Part shown: one piece after another, positions 35,766-45,470 of the stretch
Layout of the letters: every line of letters begins with the position of its first letter
How positions within the stretch are numbered: position 1 is the first letter of the stretch
Assembly: GCA_023133295.1 (NCBI GenBank)
Contig: JAGLWT010000087.1
Location: 1 to 49,989 of the forward strand
Origin: a bacterium
GTDB taxonomy: Bacteria > AUK180
Direction: 5' to 3'
Length of the DNA: 49,989 nucleotides
Notes under the pieces: model-generated
What the model saw: only the letters and a program-made list of their open reading frames with translations
Told to the model about the DNA's origin: nothing
Database searches by the model: none
Translations under genes and position numbers: made by a program

Positions 35766-36803
35766 ATGTTTGACAATTATACATTAATGGTGCTAAAGGG
35801 TGCGCAGCTGGATAAGGCGGAGTCATTACTCTCACGGTTGGGGCTTGTGCTTGAAGAGGATGTCGAGTATACGGTAGGGCTATTTAACGGTGATGAACTT
35901 ATCGGCACCGGTTCTCTTTCCGGCAACATCCTCAAATGCATTGGTGTAGATCCTGATTTTCAGGAAGGCGGCCTTACCACAAAGATCGTAAATGAGCTGA
36001 TAAGCTATCAGAATCAGAGGGGGATACATCATCTTTTTTTATTTACTACCCCGACGAATGCCGCTCTCTTTGAAGGGCTTGGCTTTCGTGAGGTAGAAAG
36101 GTCAGAACGCTTATTTGTTCTTTTGGAGATCGGCCCGCATGGTTTGAAGGGCTATTTGGAAGAAATGCATAAGCATAAACGCGCGGGCAATAACGGGGCT
36201 GTGGTGGTTAACTGCAATCCCTTCACGCTTGGCCATCAATACTTGATAGAGAAGGCGGCTGCCGAAGCGGACAATCTTTATGTATTTGTTGTGCGTGAGG
36301 ATAGATCACTTTTCCCGTATGAAGCAAGGTATGAACTCATAGAAAAGGGAGTTTCACATATTAAGAACGCATATGTGTTAAGCGGAGGAGAATATATCAT
36401 TTCCAACTCCACTTTTCCCAGCTACTTTCTCAGAAATGAAGATAATGTTGAAATCGTTAAGCAGCAGACAGTTCTTGATATCAGGATATTTGCCAGGCAT
36501 ATTGCCCCGAAACTCGGGATAAATGTGCGGTTTGTGGGAACCGAGCCATATTGTGAGACCACATCTTCGTATAATAACACTATGAAAGCCGTTCTGCCGG
36601 AATTCGGCATAGAACTTGTTGAGATAGTAAGAAAGGGTATCGGTGAAGATTGCATCTCTGCATCCGCTGTTCGGGATGAGATAAGAAACGGACGCTGGGA
36701 TAGGATCGAGAAGCTCGTACCTAAAACTACTTATGACTTTCTCAGATCTCCCGGGGCAATGGAGATCATAGAAAGCATAAAAAGGAGTGATTCAAGACAT
36801 TGA
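35766..36803 (+). CDS. citC: [Citrate (pro-3S)-lyase] ligase-like protein (CitC)
   Basis: 345 residues, close to CitC size. An N-terminal GNAT-like domain (about 1-125; CIGVDPDFQEGGLTTKI) is joined to a nucleotidyltransferase domain (about 140-345) with NCNPFTLGHQYLIEKA and SASAVRDEIR. CitC acetylates the prosthetic group of citrate lyase using ATP and acetate. No citDEF, citG or citX genes are nearby, so its acceptor protein is uncertain. It starts directly after the amrS-like stop. Confidence 0.85.
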   Translation: MFDNYTLMVLKGAQLDKAESLLSRLGLVLEEDVEYTVGLFNGDELIGTGSLSGNILKCIGVDPDFQEGGLTTKIVNELISYQNQRGIHHLFLFTTPTNAALFEGLGFREVERSERLFVLLEIGPHGLKGYLEEMHKHKRAGNNGAVVVNCNPFTLGHQYLIEKAAAEADNLYVFVVREDRSLFPYEARYELIEKGVSHIKNAYVLSGGEYIISNSTFPSYFLRNEDNVEIVKQQTVLDIRIFARHIAPKLGINVRFVGTEPYCETTSSYNNTMKAVLPEFGIELVEIVRKGIGEDCISASAVRDEIRNGRWDRIEKLVPKTTYDFLRSPGAMEIIESIKRSDSRH

Positions 36804-37909
36804 AAAAGGCATTTGTACTAATCATCTTAATTCTTCTTGTATTGTGTACTGATTCGACGAATATCAGGGTTCGCATTGCTACCGGCAGCTTCATTCAGCT
36901 TCATGGGAACAATATGAAAGTGAGGGCAAAGGGAAAAAGCGAAAGAGTGATCAGCGGAAATATCTCTGTATCTTCGGCCTCAAACGGCATCACCGTATTC
37001 TACGGGGAAGAAAGAGATGATGTGCAGTCCGTTACCGTAAAGGGTTCAAATATACGGATCAAGGGCAATTACTATTCCGGACAGGTCAAGATACTGAAAT
37101 ACAAAGGGAAGATCTCAGCAATTCAGAAATTGGACCTTGAGGAATATGTTGCCGGTGTAGTTCCCGGTGAAATGCCTGTATCATGGAATACCGAGGCATT
37201 AAAAGCTCAGGCGATACTTGCCCGTACCTTCGGATATTATCACATTCTGAAGAAGCGCTCGGTATTTGACCTGGGGAGCACTACCAACTACCAGATCTAC
37301 AAGGGGAATGTCAATATTCCCGCAAATATTACCCGCATTGTGAAGGAAACGGAGAGTATAGTTGCAACCTATAAGGACTATCCGATCGTTATTTTCTACC
37401 ATTCCACCTGCGGGGGTTACACCGAAAGTTCGGAAAACCTCTGGGGGAAGGGTTTTCCCTACCTTTCAACCGTAGAGTGCACACATTGTATGGATTCTCC
37501 CAGATATGAATGGGAATACTCATTGACGATGGACGACTTCACTGAAGTTATTAATAAGTCCTGTGATATGGATGCCCCATTCATTAAGGATATCGGTCAT
37601 AGTGGAAAAAGCAAGGCCGGAAGGGTAAAGAAATTAATATTTCAAGGGCCATACGGAGAAGTATGTTCAATGTCAGGGAAGGATTTCCGAGCCCTTATGG
37701 GCGCAAATAAGCTGAAATCTCTGTTTATAACGGGGATCGAACTCGACGGATATAATGTGATCTTCAGTGGCAGAGGGTATGGCCACGGGGTCGGCATGTG
37801 TCAATACGGCGCGAACAGATTAGCTGAATTAGGCCACGGCCATAAGTACATTTTGGAATTCTACTTCAGAGGTATTGAGCTTAAAAAAACCTCGCAATTG
37901 AAGAAATGA
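36800..37909 (+). CDS. SpoIID/LytB-domain exported protein
   Basis: 369 residues, probable TTG start overlapping the citC stop, with AAGGAG about 12 nt upstream. A signal peptide (about 1-17) is followed by the SpoIID domain: LEEYVAGVVPGEMP, LKAQAILARTFGYYH, STCGGYTESSENLWG and GRGYGHGVGMCQYGANRLAE. SpoIID in Bacillus is a lytic transglycosylase; homologues in non-sporulating diderms act on wall glycan (LytB-like). No other sporulation gene is here. Confidence 0.88.
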   Translation: MKKAFVLIILILLVLCTDSTNIRVRIATGSFIQLHGNNMKVRAKGKSERVISGNISVSSASNGITVFYGEERDDVQSVTVKGSNIRIKGNYYSGQVKILKYKGKISAIQKLDLEEYVAGVVPGEMPVSWNTEALKAQAILARTFGYYHILKKRSVFDLGSTTNYQIYKGNVNIPANITRIVKETESIVATYKDYPIVIFYHSTCGGYTESSENLWGKGFPYLSTVECTHCMDSPRYEWEYSLTMDDFTEVINKSCDMDAPFIKDIGHSGKSKAGRVKKLIFQGPYGEVCSMSGKDFRALMGANKLKSLFITGIELDGYNVIFSGRGYGHGVGMCQYGANRLAELGHGHKYILEFYFRGIELKKTSQLKK

Positions 37910-37917
37910 GGAATACT

Positions 37918-38073
37918 ATGAAGATCAATATTTTACTATCATTGATGATCCTGCTTATTGTCCCGATATTCGCTGCTCCTCCGGGGGCATTTGATCTAAT
38001 ATTTCCGGATCAGGAAATATTGAACTCCGAGAATGTTTCATTTAGAAATTTGAAAACAATTACGATTATATGA
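37918..38073 (+). pseudogene. 51-residue exported fragment, probably truncated
   Basis: ATG 37918 has GAGG 6 nt upstream. The ORF encodes a classic signal peptide (cleavage likely after FAA), then about 30 residues (PGAFDLIFPDQEILNSENVSF) that look like the first strand of an Ig-like extracellular domain, and stops. It ends 20 nt before the converging pflX-like gene. This suggests a deletion removed most of an exported protein; a genuine short secreted peptide cannot be excluded. Confidence 0.5.
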
Positions 38074-38093
38074 AGAGAAAGGTTCGGCGTTTA

Positions 38094-38978
38094 TTAATAC
38101 AGTTCCTGTACCCAGCCTTTTTCAAATCCAAGCCGGTCGAAATGTTCCAGTACTTCGTTATACTCATCATAATTGATCTTACGCCCGAATCCGGTATGGT
38201 CTGCCGCCTTATAAGCAGGGAAATATTGAAACATAAGCGAGAGATGCAGCTTTTCCTTGAAAGCACTTAAATACTCAAGAATTTCGAATGTATTTTTTAA
38301 TTGCCCTGGGAGGACGAGATGTCGGATGATAACTCCTTTAAGCATTTTATCTTCTTCAATGACCTCGGCATTGTTCTTTATCAGTATCTGAAAACTCTTT
38401 CTATTGTTTTCAACATAATTCGCCACATTTGAACACTTAATTGCAAGTTGATCGCTCGAATACTTCATATCATAAAGATAGATGTCGATCATCGGATTGA
38501 TCAGTTTCAAAATAGCAGGGGATTCATAGCCGGAGGTGTTATAAGCAATAGGTATGGAAAGCCCGTTCTTCTTTGCCTTAGCGATCACGGGAATGATAAG
38601 GTGTGATAAATGTGTAGGTGTGACGAGATTAATATTCGCGGCTTTCCTATCCTGCAGTAAAAGGAGTTCTTCCACCAACTCCTGCTCCAAGAACTCCTTG
38701 CCGTACTTCAGAGCAGAGATCGGATAGTTCTGACAGAAAAAACAATTCAAACTGCAACCGGAGAAAAACACCGTTCCTGAACCGCCTCCGCAGGAGATCG
38801 GCGGCTCTTCGCCATGATGAAGATTGATCGAAGATATCCTGAGCGAGTTTACTCCGCACGCACCCAGCTCTCCATTCAGACGGTTAACTCCGCAATTCAT
38901 GGGACAGAGAGAACAATTCTCTGCGATCTTATTTAAACTTTGTGAGATGGAAGCGGGGTGACTATTGCTCTGATTCAT
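38094..38978 (-). CDS. PflX-like radical SAM protein (COG1313)
   Basis: 294 residues. N-terminal Cys-rich motif CSLCPMNCGVNRLNGELGAC, GSGTVFFSGC, and the radical-SAM cluster C75-x3-C79-x2-C82. COG1313 proteins resemble pyruvate formate-lyase activases; the substrate is unknown. The start used (ATG 38978, MNQSN) has no clear ribosome site and lies in a repeat-related ATGAATCAGA segment, so the translation start is uncertain. Convergent with the truncated exported ORF. Confidence 0.82.
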   Translation of the reverse strand: MNQSNSHPASISQSLNKIAENCSLCPMNCGVNRLNGELGACGVNSLRISSINLHHGEEPPISCGGGSGTVFFSGCSLNCFFCQNYPISALKYGKEFLEQELVEELLLLQDRKAANINLVTPTHLSHLIIPVIAKAKKNGLSIPIAYNTSGYESPAILKLINPMIDIYLYDMKYSSDQLAIKCSNVANYVENNRKSFQILIKNNAEVIEEDKMLKGVIIRHLVLPGQLKNTFEILEYLSAFKEKLHLSLMFQYFPAYKAADHTGFGRKINYDEYNEVLEHFDRLGFEKGWVQELY

Positions 38979-39206
38979 AAATAGAGACTTTGCTTCGCAG
39001 AGCACAAGCGACAAGTGCACAAGGCACAAGTGCAGAGGTTAATAAGAGAAATTGACAATGGACAATTATAAGATAGAACACAGAAAAATCATATCTCATA
39101 CGATTTATCTCCACTTACAACCTTATCATCCCACAACCCTGTTATCTATTTATCAACCTTGAACTTTTGAACATTTCAACTTTTGAACAATCTTTTTCAC
39201 ACTACA
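38979..39206. repeat. Heptamer tracts between pflX-like and FHA genes
   Basis: 39002-39037 is GCACAAG/CGACAAG/TGCAGAG-type units with period 7 (one 8); 39052-39065 is TTGACAA/TGGACAA. An 18-bp sequence at 39174-39191 has an exact reverse-complement match at 44149-44166. No gene seen. Confidence 0.65.
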
Positions 39207-39851
39207 CTAAATGACAAATTTTACTGCGTAGGTGCCGAAGGTAATAATATCTCCGTTCTTGATCTCTGAAACAGAGACCTGTTTTTTGTTCACATATAGA
39301 CCATTTCTCGAATCCAGGTCTTTGACATAGTATTTCCCGTTCTGAAAAAGTATTTTTGCGTGCATTCTCGAGATCGTAATATCTTCAATAACTATATCGG
39401 CGCCCAGAGCTCTTCCTATAACAACCGTTGATTTATGTATGAGGTACTCTACGCTTTTGCCGTCGTTCTGTCTTCCAATGATCTTCGGTACATTCACTGA
39501 AGAAGCAGGGTTCTGATTTTCAGAATCGAAAACTATCTTGGTCTCTGTCTCGTCTTCCGCGAGGAAGCCGCAGTCATAGATAAGGACAAAATTGCCTATC
39601 TGTATCTCATCCGCATTTTCCAGGTAATGTTCTTCGACCTTCACACCGTCGAGAAACGAGCCGTCATCGGAACCCAGATCATTGAACATCCATCCATTAT
39701 CTGTCTTTAATAATTCTGCATGTGAGGCGGAAACGAGAAGATTATCTAAAAATATATCACATTCCTGATCGGAGCCGATCAAAAAGCGGTCTTTTTCGAG
39801 CTTAATTGTTTGCACAACACTTTCGCCCTCTTTGATAATTATGGTGTCCAA
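39207..39851 (-). CDS. Double FHA-domain protein
   Basis: 214 residues, TTG start with AAGGAG 5 nt upstream. Two forkhead-associated domains: about 20-95 (FLIGSDQECDIFLD ... SASHAEL ... SDDGSFLDG) and about 125-214 (VVIGRALGADIVIED ... ISRMHAK ... SRNGLYVN). Each has the Gly-Arg/Ser-x-x-H pattern used to bind phosphothreonine. It may be an adaptor for a Ser/Thr kinase pathway; no kinase is in the window. It is transcribed divergently from the 39966 lipoprotein. Confidence 0.9.
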   Translation of the reverse strand: MDTIIIKEGESVVQTIKLEKDRFLIGSDQECDIFLDNLLVSASHAELLKTDNGWMFNDLGSDDGSFLDGVKVEEHYLENADEIQIGNFVLIYDCGFLAEDETETKIVFDSENQNPASSVNVPKIIGRQNDGKSVEYLIHKSTVVIGRALGADIVIEDITISRMHAKILFQNGKYYVKDLDSRNGLYVNKKQVSVSEIKNGDIITFGTYAVKFVI

Positions 39852-39868
39852 TACATCTCCTTTTATGT

Positions 39869-39897
39869 ATTTTATATTATTTTGATGAATAATTCAA
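39869..39897 (-). promoter_or_regulatory. Predicted promoter of the FHA gene
   Basis: On the minus strand: TTGAAT (39897-39892), 17-nt spacer, TAAAAT (39874-39869). Its -35 and first spacer bases (TTGAATTATTCA) equal those of the butyrate kinase promoter at 23013. Confidence 0.6.
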
Positions 39898-39903
39898 GAG
39901 CGC

Positions 39904-39927
39904 GCGAGCGCAAGACATTGCGCTCGC
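39904..39927. other. Perfect 10-bp palindrome between divergent promoters
   Basis: GCGAGCGCAA (39904-39913) pairs with 39918-39927 around GACA. It is GC-rich against AT-rich surroundings and lies exactly between the two divergent promoters, so it could be an operator or a barrier hairpin. No T-run follows. Confidence 0.5.
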
Positions 39928-39931
39928 CTAT

Positions 39932-39960
39932 TTGACAATAAACTCTTAAAAATATATAAC
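39932..39960 (+). promoter_or_regulatory. Predicted promoter of the Ig-like lipoprotein gene (leaderless)
   Basis: TTGACA (39932-39937), 17-nt spacer, TATAAC (39955-39960). The -10 box ends 5 nt before ATG 39966 and no ribosome site is seen. Confidence 0.6.
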
Positions 39961-39965
39961 TTGAC

Positions 39966-40340
39966 ATGAACAAGAGGAACTCTATATTACTGCTCGCCAT
40001 TATTCTGCTCCTTCTGACCGGGTGTAGAACAGATGTCACTACTCCCGAAGTTGATGATATCTCAATAACATATCCGGGCTGGGGCACGGTTCATTATGGA
40101 GAAATTTCGGTAAAGACCAAGGTAAATAATTCCTCGATCAAATCGATCAAACTATTTGTAGGGAGCGTGTATAAATCCACACTTACCACCTCTCCATATA
40201 CATTTGCCTTAGATACAGTTCCTTACAATAATTCTACAATTAGCATTACCGTCAGGGGATATGATATCAGCGGTACTCATATTGCTACCAGCAATCCCGT
40301 TGACATTGCGATAGATTCCAGCTCCGCACCCCCGGAATAA
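39966..40340 (+). CDS. Lipoprotein with Ig-like domain
   Basis: 124 residues with a clear lipobox LLTGC (Cys 20) and one beta-sandwich (Ig/Big-type) domain: ITYPGWGTVHYGEISVKT, IKLFVGSVYKS and ITVRGYDISG. Probably anchored in a membrane facing the periplasm or surface and binding carbohydrate or protein. Role unknown. It stands alone before metG, which has its own promoter. Confidence 0.8.
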   Translation: MNKRNSILLLAIILLLLTGCRTDVTTPEVDDISITYPGWGTVHYGEISVKTKVNNSSIKSIKLFVGSVYKSTLTTSPYTFALDTVPYNNSTISITVRGYDISGTHIATSNPVDIAIDSSSAPPE

Positions 40341-40342
40341 AT

Positions 40343-40371
40343 TTGAAATACTCTCTCTTATGTGTTAAAAT
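40343..40371 (+). promoter_or_regulatory. Predicted promoter of the metG operon
   Basis: TTGAAA (40343-40348), 17-nt spacer, TAAAAT (40366-40371). ACGAGG lies before ATG 40395, a normal leader of about 17 nt. Confidence 0.6.
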
Positions 40372-40394
40372 GTAGCCAATTACGAGGTTTTAGC

Positions 40395-41909
40395 ATGGAG
40401 AAATTTTATATTACTACCCCCCTTTATTATGTTAACTCAAAGTTGCACATCGGGCACACTTATACTACAGTGTTCAGCGATGTTCTTAACAGATTTCATA
40501 AGATGAGGGGAGTTGATACATTTTTTCTTACGGGTTCCGACGAACATGGACAGAAGATCTTTGAGGCCGCGACGGCAGCCGGCAAGTCGCCGCAGGCGCT
40601 GGCGGATGAAAATGTGCAGTACTTCAAAGAGCTCTGGAAACTTCTGAATGTTGATTATGATAAATTCATAAGGACCACCGATGCCGAACATGAAAACCGC
40701 GTCGGTATGATCCTGCAGAAATTGTATGACAAAGGGTATATTTATTCAGGGAAGTATGAAGCATATCAATGTGTTCCATGTGAAAGTTTTTGGAATGAAA
40801 AACAACTTGAAGAAGGAAAATGTCCCTCATGCGGCGGTGAAGTTAATTGGGTGGATGAGGAGAATTACTTCTTTTCTATGTCAAAATTCCTTCCGGTTCT
40901 GCAAAAGAAACTGGCGGAAGATCCCGGCTTGATCAAGCCCCGGCTCAGACATAAAGAGATCATGGGTAAGATCAAGGATTCAATGGAGGATAAATCTGTT
41001 TCGAGAGCTCATTTCGACTGGGGAATAAAACTACCTTTCGACCCTGAGCAGGTCTGCTATGTATGGTTCGATGCTATCCTGAATTATATTACAGCGATCG
41101 GCTACCCTGAGAATATGGAAGAATTCAACCGTTTTTGGCCATCTGACCTTCATGTGATCGGTAAAGACATACTATGGTTCCATACACTATTCTGGTATTC
41201 GATACTTGAAGCTCTTGACCTTCCCTTGCCTACCGTTTACGCGCACGGGTTTTGGCTGATGAAGGGAGGAAAGATGTCAAAAAGAAGTGGTATGGTCATT
41301 GACCCCTTTGAATTAGCGGATAAATACGGCATTGATTCTCTTCGATATTTTTTAGTTTCAGGACTACCGGAAGGGCTGGATACTGAATTCAGCGAAGAAC
41401 GGCTGGTAGAAAAATTTAATAATGAATTGGTGAATATAGTATCAAATACTTTACACCGGACATTAACGATGCTGGAAAAATACCTTGATGGGAAGCTGCT
41501 CGATGAGATTGAATATGGTGAAATGGAAGAGGCGTTGAAAGCGAAATTCACACAGTATCATGAGGAATATGAGAGTGCTTTTAAACAGATGCGCCTACCG
41601 AAGGCGATCGGTGCGGTAATTGATTATCTGCGCGAGGTGAATGCCTACATCAATGATGCGGCACCTTTTAGAACGGGCAAAAATGACTTAAAAAGAACCT
41701 CCGCCATACTTTATACTGTTCTTGAATCTCTTCGCCTTACTGCGATAATGCTTTATCCGGTAATCCCGGACACAGCTGATAAAATATTAAATAAACTGAA
41801 ATATAAATGGGACTTTACCTCTGATGGGCATCTTGAATGGGGCCAATTGAAGACCGACGAGCTGCTGGAGAAGGGTGAGCCGATATTTATGCGTTTAAAA
41901 GAGGAGTGA
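40395..41909 (+). CDS. metG: Methionyl-tRNA synthetase
   Basis: 504 residues, class I enzyme. HIGH signature HIGH (18-21), KMSKR (293-297) as the KMSKS loop, and a CVPC...CPSCGG connective-peptide metal knuckle. The C-terminal EMAP-like tRNA-binding domain is absent, as in the shorter MetRS type. GAGG precedes ATG 40395. It overlaps nothing but is followed after 2 nt by ahcY, which closes the methyl cycle to methionine. Confidence 0.97.
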   Translation: MEKFYITTPLYYVNSKLHIGHTYTTVFSDVLNRFHKMRGVDTFFLTGSDEHGQKIFEAATAAGKSPQALADENVQYFKELWKLLNVDYDKFIRTTDAEHENRVGMILQKLYDKGYIYSGKYEAYQCVPCESFWNEKQLEEGKCPSCGGEVNWVDEENYFFSMSKFLPVLQKKLAEDPGLIKPRLRHKEIMGKIKDSMEDKSVSRAHFDWGIKLPFDPEQVCYVWFDAILNYITAIGYPENMEEFNRFWPSDLHVIGKDILWFHTLFWYSILEALDLPLPTVYAHGFWLMKGGKMSKRSGMVIDPFELADKYGIDSLRYFLVSGLPEGLDTEFSEERLVEKFNNELVNIVSNTLHRTLTMLEKYLDGKLLDEIEYGEMEEALKAKFTQYHEEYESAFKQMRLPKAIGAVIDYLREVNAYINDAAPFRTGKNDLKRTSAILYTVLESLRLTAIMLYPVIPDTADKILNKLKYKWDFTSDGHLEWGQLKTDELLEKGEPIFMRLKEE

Positions 41910-41911
41910 AA

Positions 41912-43162
41912 ATGGAATATCACATCAAAGACATTAACTTAGCGGATGTTGGAAAGAGCAAGATCGAATGGGCAGAAAGGAATATGCCTGTTCTGCGCTC
42001 AATACGCGAGCGTTTTGAGAAGGAAAAACCCCTTAAAGGTGTCAGGATCGCAGCTTGTCTGCATGTTACGACAGAGACAGCGAATCTAATGAGGACCCTG
42101 AAAGCGGGCGGAGCCGAAGTGCGCCTCGCAGCTTCAAATCCTCTTTCTACTCAGGATGAAACAGCCGCAGCGTTGGTGAAACATTATGAAATAAGTGTAT
42201 TCGCGATTCATGGAGAGGATAATGACACATATTATGATCATTTGAACTCCCTCCTGGAAATGAAGCCGCAGGTGACAATGGATGACGGCGCGGATCTTGT
42301 TGCCGTTTACCATAAGGGTAATCATACCTTCCCTGTCCTGGGCGGTACCGAAGAGACCACAACGGGTGTTATCAGATTAAAGGCAATGGCTAAAAACGGA
42401 GCATTGAAGTACCCCATTATCGCGGTGAACGATGCTTTGACTAAGCATCTCTTTGACAATAGATATGGAACAGGACAGTCAACCCTTGATGGTGTCATCA
42501 GAGCCACAAATGTTCTTTTCGCAGGATCAGATGTTGTCGTTGCCGGATACGGATGGTGTTCCAGAGGCATAGCAACCAAAGCCAGGGGAATGGGTGCTAA
42601 TGTAACGGTAACCGAAATAGATCCGGTGAAGGCATTGGAAGCGGTTATGGATGGTTTCAAGGTACAGAAAATGGAAGAGGCTGCTTCTCATGGAGATGTG
42701 TTCATAACATCAACCGGGGACATTAATGTCATTGATAAGCATCATTTTGAAAAGATGAAGGACAATGCCATCGTATGTAATTCAGGGCATTTTGATGTAG
42801 AAATAAATAAAGCGGCTTTAGAGAAAATGTCAAAGGAATCTTTTGAAGCAAGACCGTTTGTGAATACATATGTTCTTTCTGACGGTAGGAAGATCAATCT
42901 CCTTGCAGATGGAAGGTTGATCAATCTCGCCGCGGCGGAAGGCCATCCCGCAATGGTGATGGATATGTCATTTGCCAATCAGTCGCTCTCCGCAGAATAT
43001 ATTTGGAATAATTACAAGACATTCGAAAAACAGGTTTATACCATTCCGGAAGAGATAGATTCCGGTATAGCGATGCTGAAACTTAAAACCTTAGGTATTG
43101 AAATCGATGTATTGACCGAAGAACAGAAGGAGTATCTTGCCTCTTGGGAAATGGGAACCTGA
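41912..43162 (+). CDS. ahcY: Adenosylhomocysteinase
   Basis: 416 residues. Splits S-adenosylhomocysteine to adenosine and homocysteine with bound NAD. Motifs: [44 protein letters not shown], and the NAD fold [10 protein letters not shown] (usual form GYGWCGKG). The C-terminus ends [20 protein letters not shown] is 5 nt before ATG 41912. With MTA phosphorylase it recycles both SAM by-products. Confidence 0.96.
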   Translation: MEYHIKDINLADVGKSKIEWAERNMPVLRSIRERFEKEKPLKGVRIAACLHVTTETANLMRTLKAGGAEVRLAASNPLSTQDETAAALVKHYEISVFAIHGEDNDTYYDHLNSLLEMKPQVTMDDGADLVAVYHKGNHTFPVLGGTEETTTGVIRLKAMAKNGALKYPIIAVNDALTKHLFDNRYGTGQSTLDGVIRATNVLFAGSDVVVAGYGWCSRGIATKARGMGANVTVTEIDPVKALEAVMDGFKVQKMEEAASHGDVFITSTGDINVIDKHHFEKMKDNAIVCNSGHFDVEINKAALEKMSKESFEARPFVNTYVLSDGRKINLLADGRLINLAAAEGHPAMVMDMSFANQSLSAEYIWNNYKTFEKQVYTIPEEIDSGIAMLKLKTLGIEIDVLTEEQKEYLASWEMGT

Positions 43163-43523
43163 TCAACGGCTGAGAGCCGCAGATCTGATCTTCATCATTC
43201 TAATGGTGACGATCGTATTATTTATGTTCTATAGGGGCATAACCGCAGATACCGGCCGTTATGCCCTTGTTTATTTCAGAAATGAACACATTCTGAAGAT
43301 CGATCTATCAAAAAATAAATATTATACAGTCAAGGGTGCATTAGGTGACTTGCGTATTACCGTAAATGATGGGAAATTACGGATAATAGAAACAGAATGC
43401 AGAGATAAGATATGCATACATAGGGGAGATATCTTTCGAGCAGGGGAAAGAATAATCTGTGTACCGAACGAGATATTGATCCGCATAGACGGCAAAGGAG
43501 AGGTCGATGCGATTTCCGGATAA
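43137..43523 (+). CDS. NusG domain II protein, membrane-anchored
   Basis: 128 residues from a TTG start with AGAAGGAG 4 nt upstream, overlapping ahcY by 26 nt. One N-terminal membrane helix (about 16-34) and a domain of the NusG_II family: [30 protein letters not shown], then [15 protein letters not shown]. The family is often found beside Gx transporters, FMN-binding and redox genes. Function unknown; likely extracytoplasmic. Confidence 0.8.
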   Translation: MPLGKWEPDQRLRAADLIFIILMVTIVLFMFYRGITADTGRYALVYFRNEHILKIDLSKNKYYTVKGALGDLRITVNDGKLRIIETECRDKICIHRGDIFRAGERIICVPNEILIRIDGKGEVDAISG

Positions 43524-44028
43524 TTACAAAGTAGGAAAAGATGATCTGACCGTATTATATTATATACTGCTGGCATCACTTGTAGGAGTAATTGAATCCG
43601 CGATCCCCAAGCCGATCCCGTTCCTAAGATTAGGAGCCGCCAATATAGTGATCATGCATCTGATATTCAATAAAAGATACAAACTCGCTCTTGTTACAAC
43701 GCTGATGAAGACAGCTGTCGCCTCACTTCTTTTCGGTAGGATCATTACGCCCATGTTTCCTATGGGGATGGCGGGAGCATTATTTTCATATACTGTGATG
43801 CTGCTTTTCTATCGAGCGGGGATATTTTCGGTATATGGGATCAGCATGGCCGGCGGTATCGTTCATAATGTGATACAGCTTCTCACTCTTTCCTTTCTGC
43901 TATGGACAGTTCCGAGTATGAATCTTTTGTCCCTTGCGATACTTCTCGGACTTATTACAGGCGGTGTAAATGCCCTCATCTATATTCGGCTGAAAGACAA
44001 AATATTCCCAGACACACCAATTCCTTAA
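43507..44028 (+). CDS. Gx transporter / heptaprenyl diphosphate synthase component I-like protein
   Basis: 173 residues with about five membrane helices. The segment ESAIPKPIPFLRLGAANIV is typical of the family named Gx transporter (also labelled HepS component I). It resembles ECF-type substrate-binding components; the cargo is unknown. AAGGAGAGG precedes ATG 43507, and it overlaps the NusG-II gene by 17 nt, the common arrangement. Confidence 0.78.
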   Translation: MRFPDNYKVGKDDLTVLYYILLASLVGVIESAIPKPIPFLRLGAANIVIMHLIFNKRYKLALVTTLMKTAVASLLFGRIITPMFPMGMAGALFSYTVMLLFYRAGIFSVYGISMAGGIVHNVIQLLTLSFLLWTVPSMNLLSLAILLGLITGGVNALIYIRLKDKIFPDTPIP

Positions 44029-44560
44029 AATAGAAACAACAGATAGCGTAAAGAGATAAAACGCCAATTTCTTCGTATTGCCGCATAAGAATTCGTTCTA
44101 TTGCATGATCATTCTTATTCCACATAGCGTATCTTATGTAAATAGAAAATTGTTCAAAAGTTGAAAGGTTATGCTTTGCAGAGCACAAGTGACAAGTGCA
44201 CAAGGCACGAGGTGAAAATGTAGCCGATATTCACACTCGTAACCGAAAAATCAATATTTCGTTTAACACTTTAATTCTCCTGTTCCAATCATATCACGCC
44301 GCACCCCAAATAAGATATGGGACATGTCGTACGCCGCCGGCGTTCGTCTGTCCCGATGTAAAAATTCCAAGCGGAGAGTTGAAAATTGTGAAGCCAATTG
44401 TACACTCTTCGCAATGTATAGAATCGTACGATAACAGTCTTCACAGCTGTTTCTTTCTTCACGTCACACGTTGTGCACACCCGTAACCGTAAAATCGCCA
44501 TTTCGTTTCTTCCGATAGAACCGCTCGCAAAGATATAGAACGCCGGAGCTATCAGCCTAC

Positions 44561-44641
44561 GGGACGGAAGGTTGAATATTTTAACTTAATACATCCAATT
44601 TAGACAAATAAGTGGGTTGAAAAATTCACCACCTCCGTCCC
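44561..44641. mobile_element. Degenerate GGGACGG inverted pair (REPIN-like)
   Basis: A plus-strand GGGACGGAAGGTTGAATATT at 44561 faces a minus-strand GGGACGGAGGTGGTGAATTT starting at 44641, 81 bp in total. It resembles the 10346 subfamily with several changes, so it is probably an older relic. Confidence 0.5.
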
Positions 44642-44840
44642 TGGAGGATTAGGGTGGGTGGAGGGAGAATGAGTATAGATTTACACGCAACCACTCTCCA
44701 CACATCTTTGAATGTAATTCTTAGGGAGCGGATCATGTGCTCAGCGAGTATTTGTTAAATAATAAACTGTTGATTTTACAATACTACCGTAAATGCTTGC
44801 ATATACGGCGTATAGAAATATTGTCCGCTAGGGATTTCAC

Positions 44841-44868
44841 TTGATATTAAATTTTAATATGTTATCAT
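44841..44868 (+). promoter_or_regulatory. Predicted promoter of the por operon
   Basis: TTGATA (44841-44846), 16-nt spacer, TATCAT (44863-44868); a second TATAAT at 44873-44878 is an alternative -10. GGAGG lies just before ATG 44903. Confidence 0.5.
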
Positions 44869-44902
44869 ATTCTATAATTAAATTTTCTCAAATGGAGGAT
44901 CT

Positions 44903-45460
44903 ATGATTGAAATCAGACTTCACGGAAGAGGTGGTCAGGGCGCAGTCAAGGCTGCGGAAATACTTGCCCGCGCCGCTTTCTATGACGGTAAAGTTGTCCA
45001 ATCATTCCCGTTTTTCGGTGTTGAAAGAAGGGGCGCTCCGGTGCAGGCGTTTACCCGTATCAGCGATGATGTCATCAGAATTCATTCCTATATTTACGAA
45101 CCGGATGTCCTTGTTGTTCTTGATCCCACACTTATCGGCGCAGAAGGAGTGAATATTCTGGACGGGCTTCAGGAAAACGGCAAGGTGATAATCAACTCTA
45201 CCAAAAAACCGGAAGATTTTGACTTTCACGGAAAAAACGGTATTAAAGTTTTCACTGTCGATGCTACAAAAATTGCAATTGAGCAGAAACTCGGCAGCGC
45301 AAGCGCACCAATCGTTAATACGGCAATTGTAGGTGCTATCGCGAAAGTTACAGGCCTTGTGACGATCGGGTCAGTGAAGAAAGCCATCTTTGATACTATA
45401 CCAAGGTATCAGGAAAAGAATGCTGCTGCAGCTGAAGCTACCTTCAATCAGGTTAAATAA
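44903..45460 (+). CDS. porC: 2-oxoacid (pyruvate):ferredoxin oxidoreductase, gamma subunit
   Basis: 185 residues. [34 protein letters not shown] and [15 protein letters not shown] match the gamma subunit (domain that closes over CoA). GGAGG precedes the ATG. First gene of a gamma-delta-alpha-beta operon, the order typical of four-subunit enzymes in anaerobes. The substrate is most likely pyruvate, though 2-ketoisovalerate enzymes look similar. Confidence 0.92.
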   Translation: MIEIRLHGRGGQGAVKAAEILARAAFYDGKVVQSFPFFGVERRGAPVQAFTRISDDVIRIHSYIYEPDVLVVLDPTLIGAEGVNILDGLQENGKVIINSTKKPEDFDFHGKNGIKVFTVDATKIAIEQKLGSASAPIVNTAIVGAIAKVTGLVTIGSVKKAIFDTIPRYQEKNAAAAEATFNQVK

Positions 45461-45470
45461 GGAGATATCA

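Larger units (their letters stand above)
44029..44902. other. 874-nt gap without a gene
   Basis: Seen here: a Ttgttcaaaag-type repeat (44149-44166), GCACAAG-type heptamers (44183-44211), an imperfect 34-bp direct repeat (44232-44265 and 44476-44509, six mismatches), a 13-nt palindrome ACGCCGCCGGCGT (44331-44343), a degenerate GGGACGG inverted pair (44561-44641) and the por promoter. Nothing else is recognisable; several short ORFs show no coding character. Confidence 0.6.

Noticed and set aside
36800..37909. Evidence of sporulation
   Set aside because: SpoIID/LytB domains are widespread in non-sporulating diderms; no other sporulation genes appear and lpxB indicates an LPS outer membrane.
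44196..44486. Plus-strand frame of about 95 codons upstream of the por operon
   Set aside because: Low-complexity, no ribosome site, no domain, and lies across repeats.
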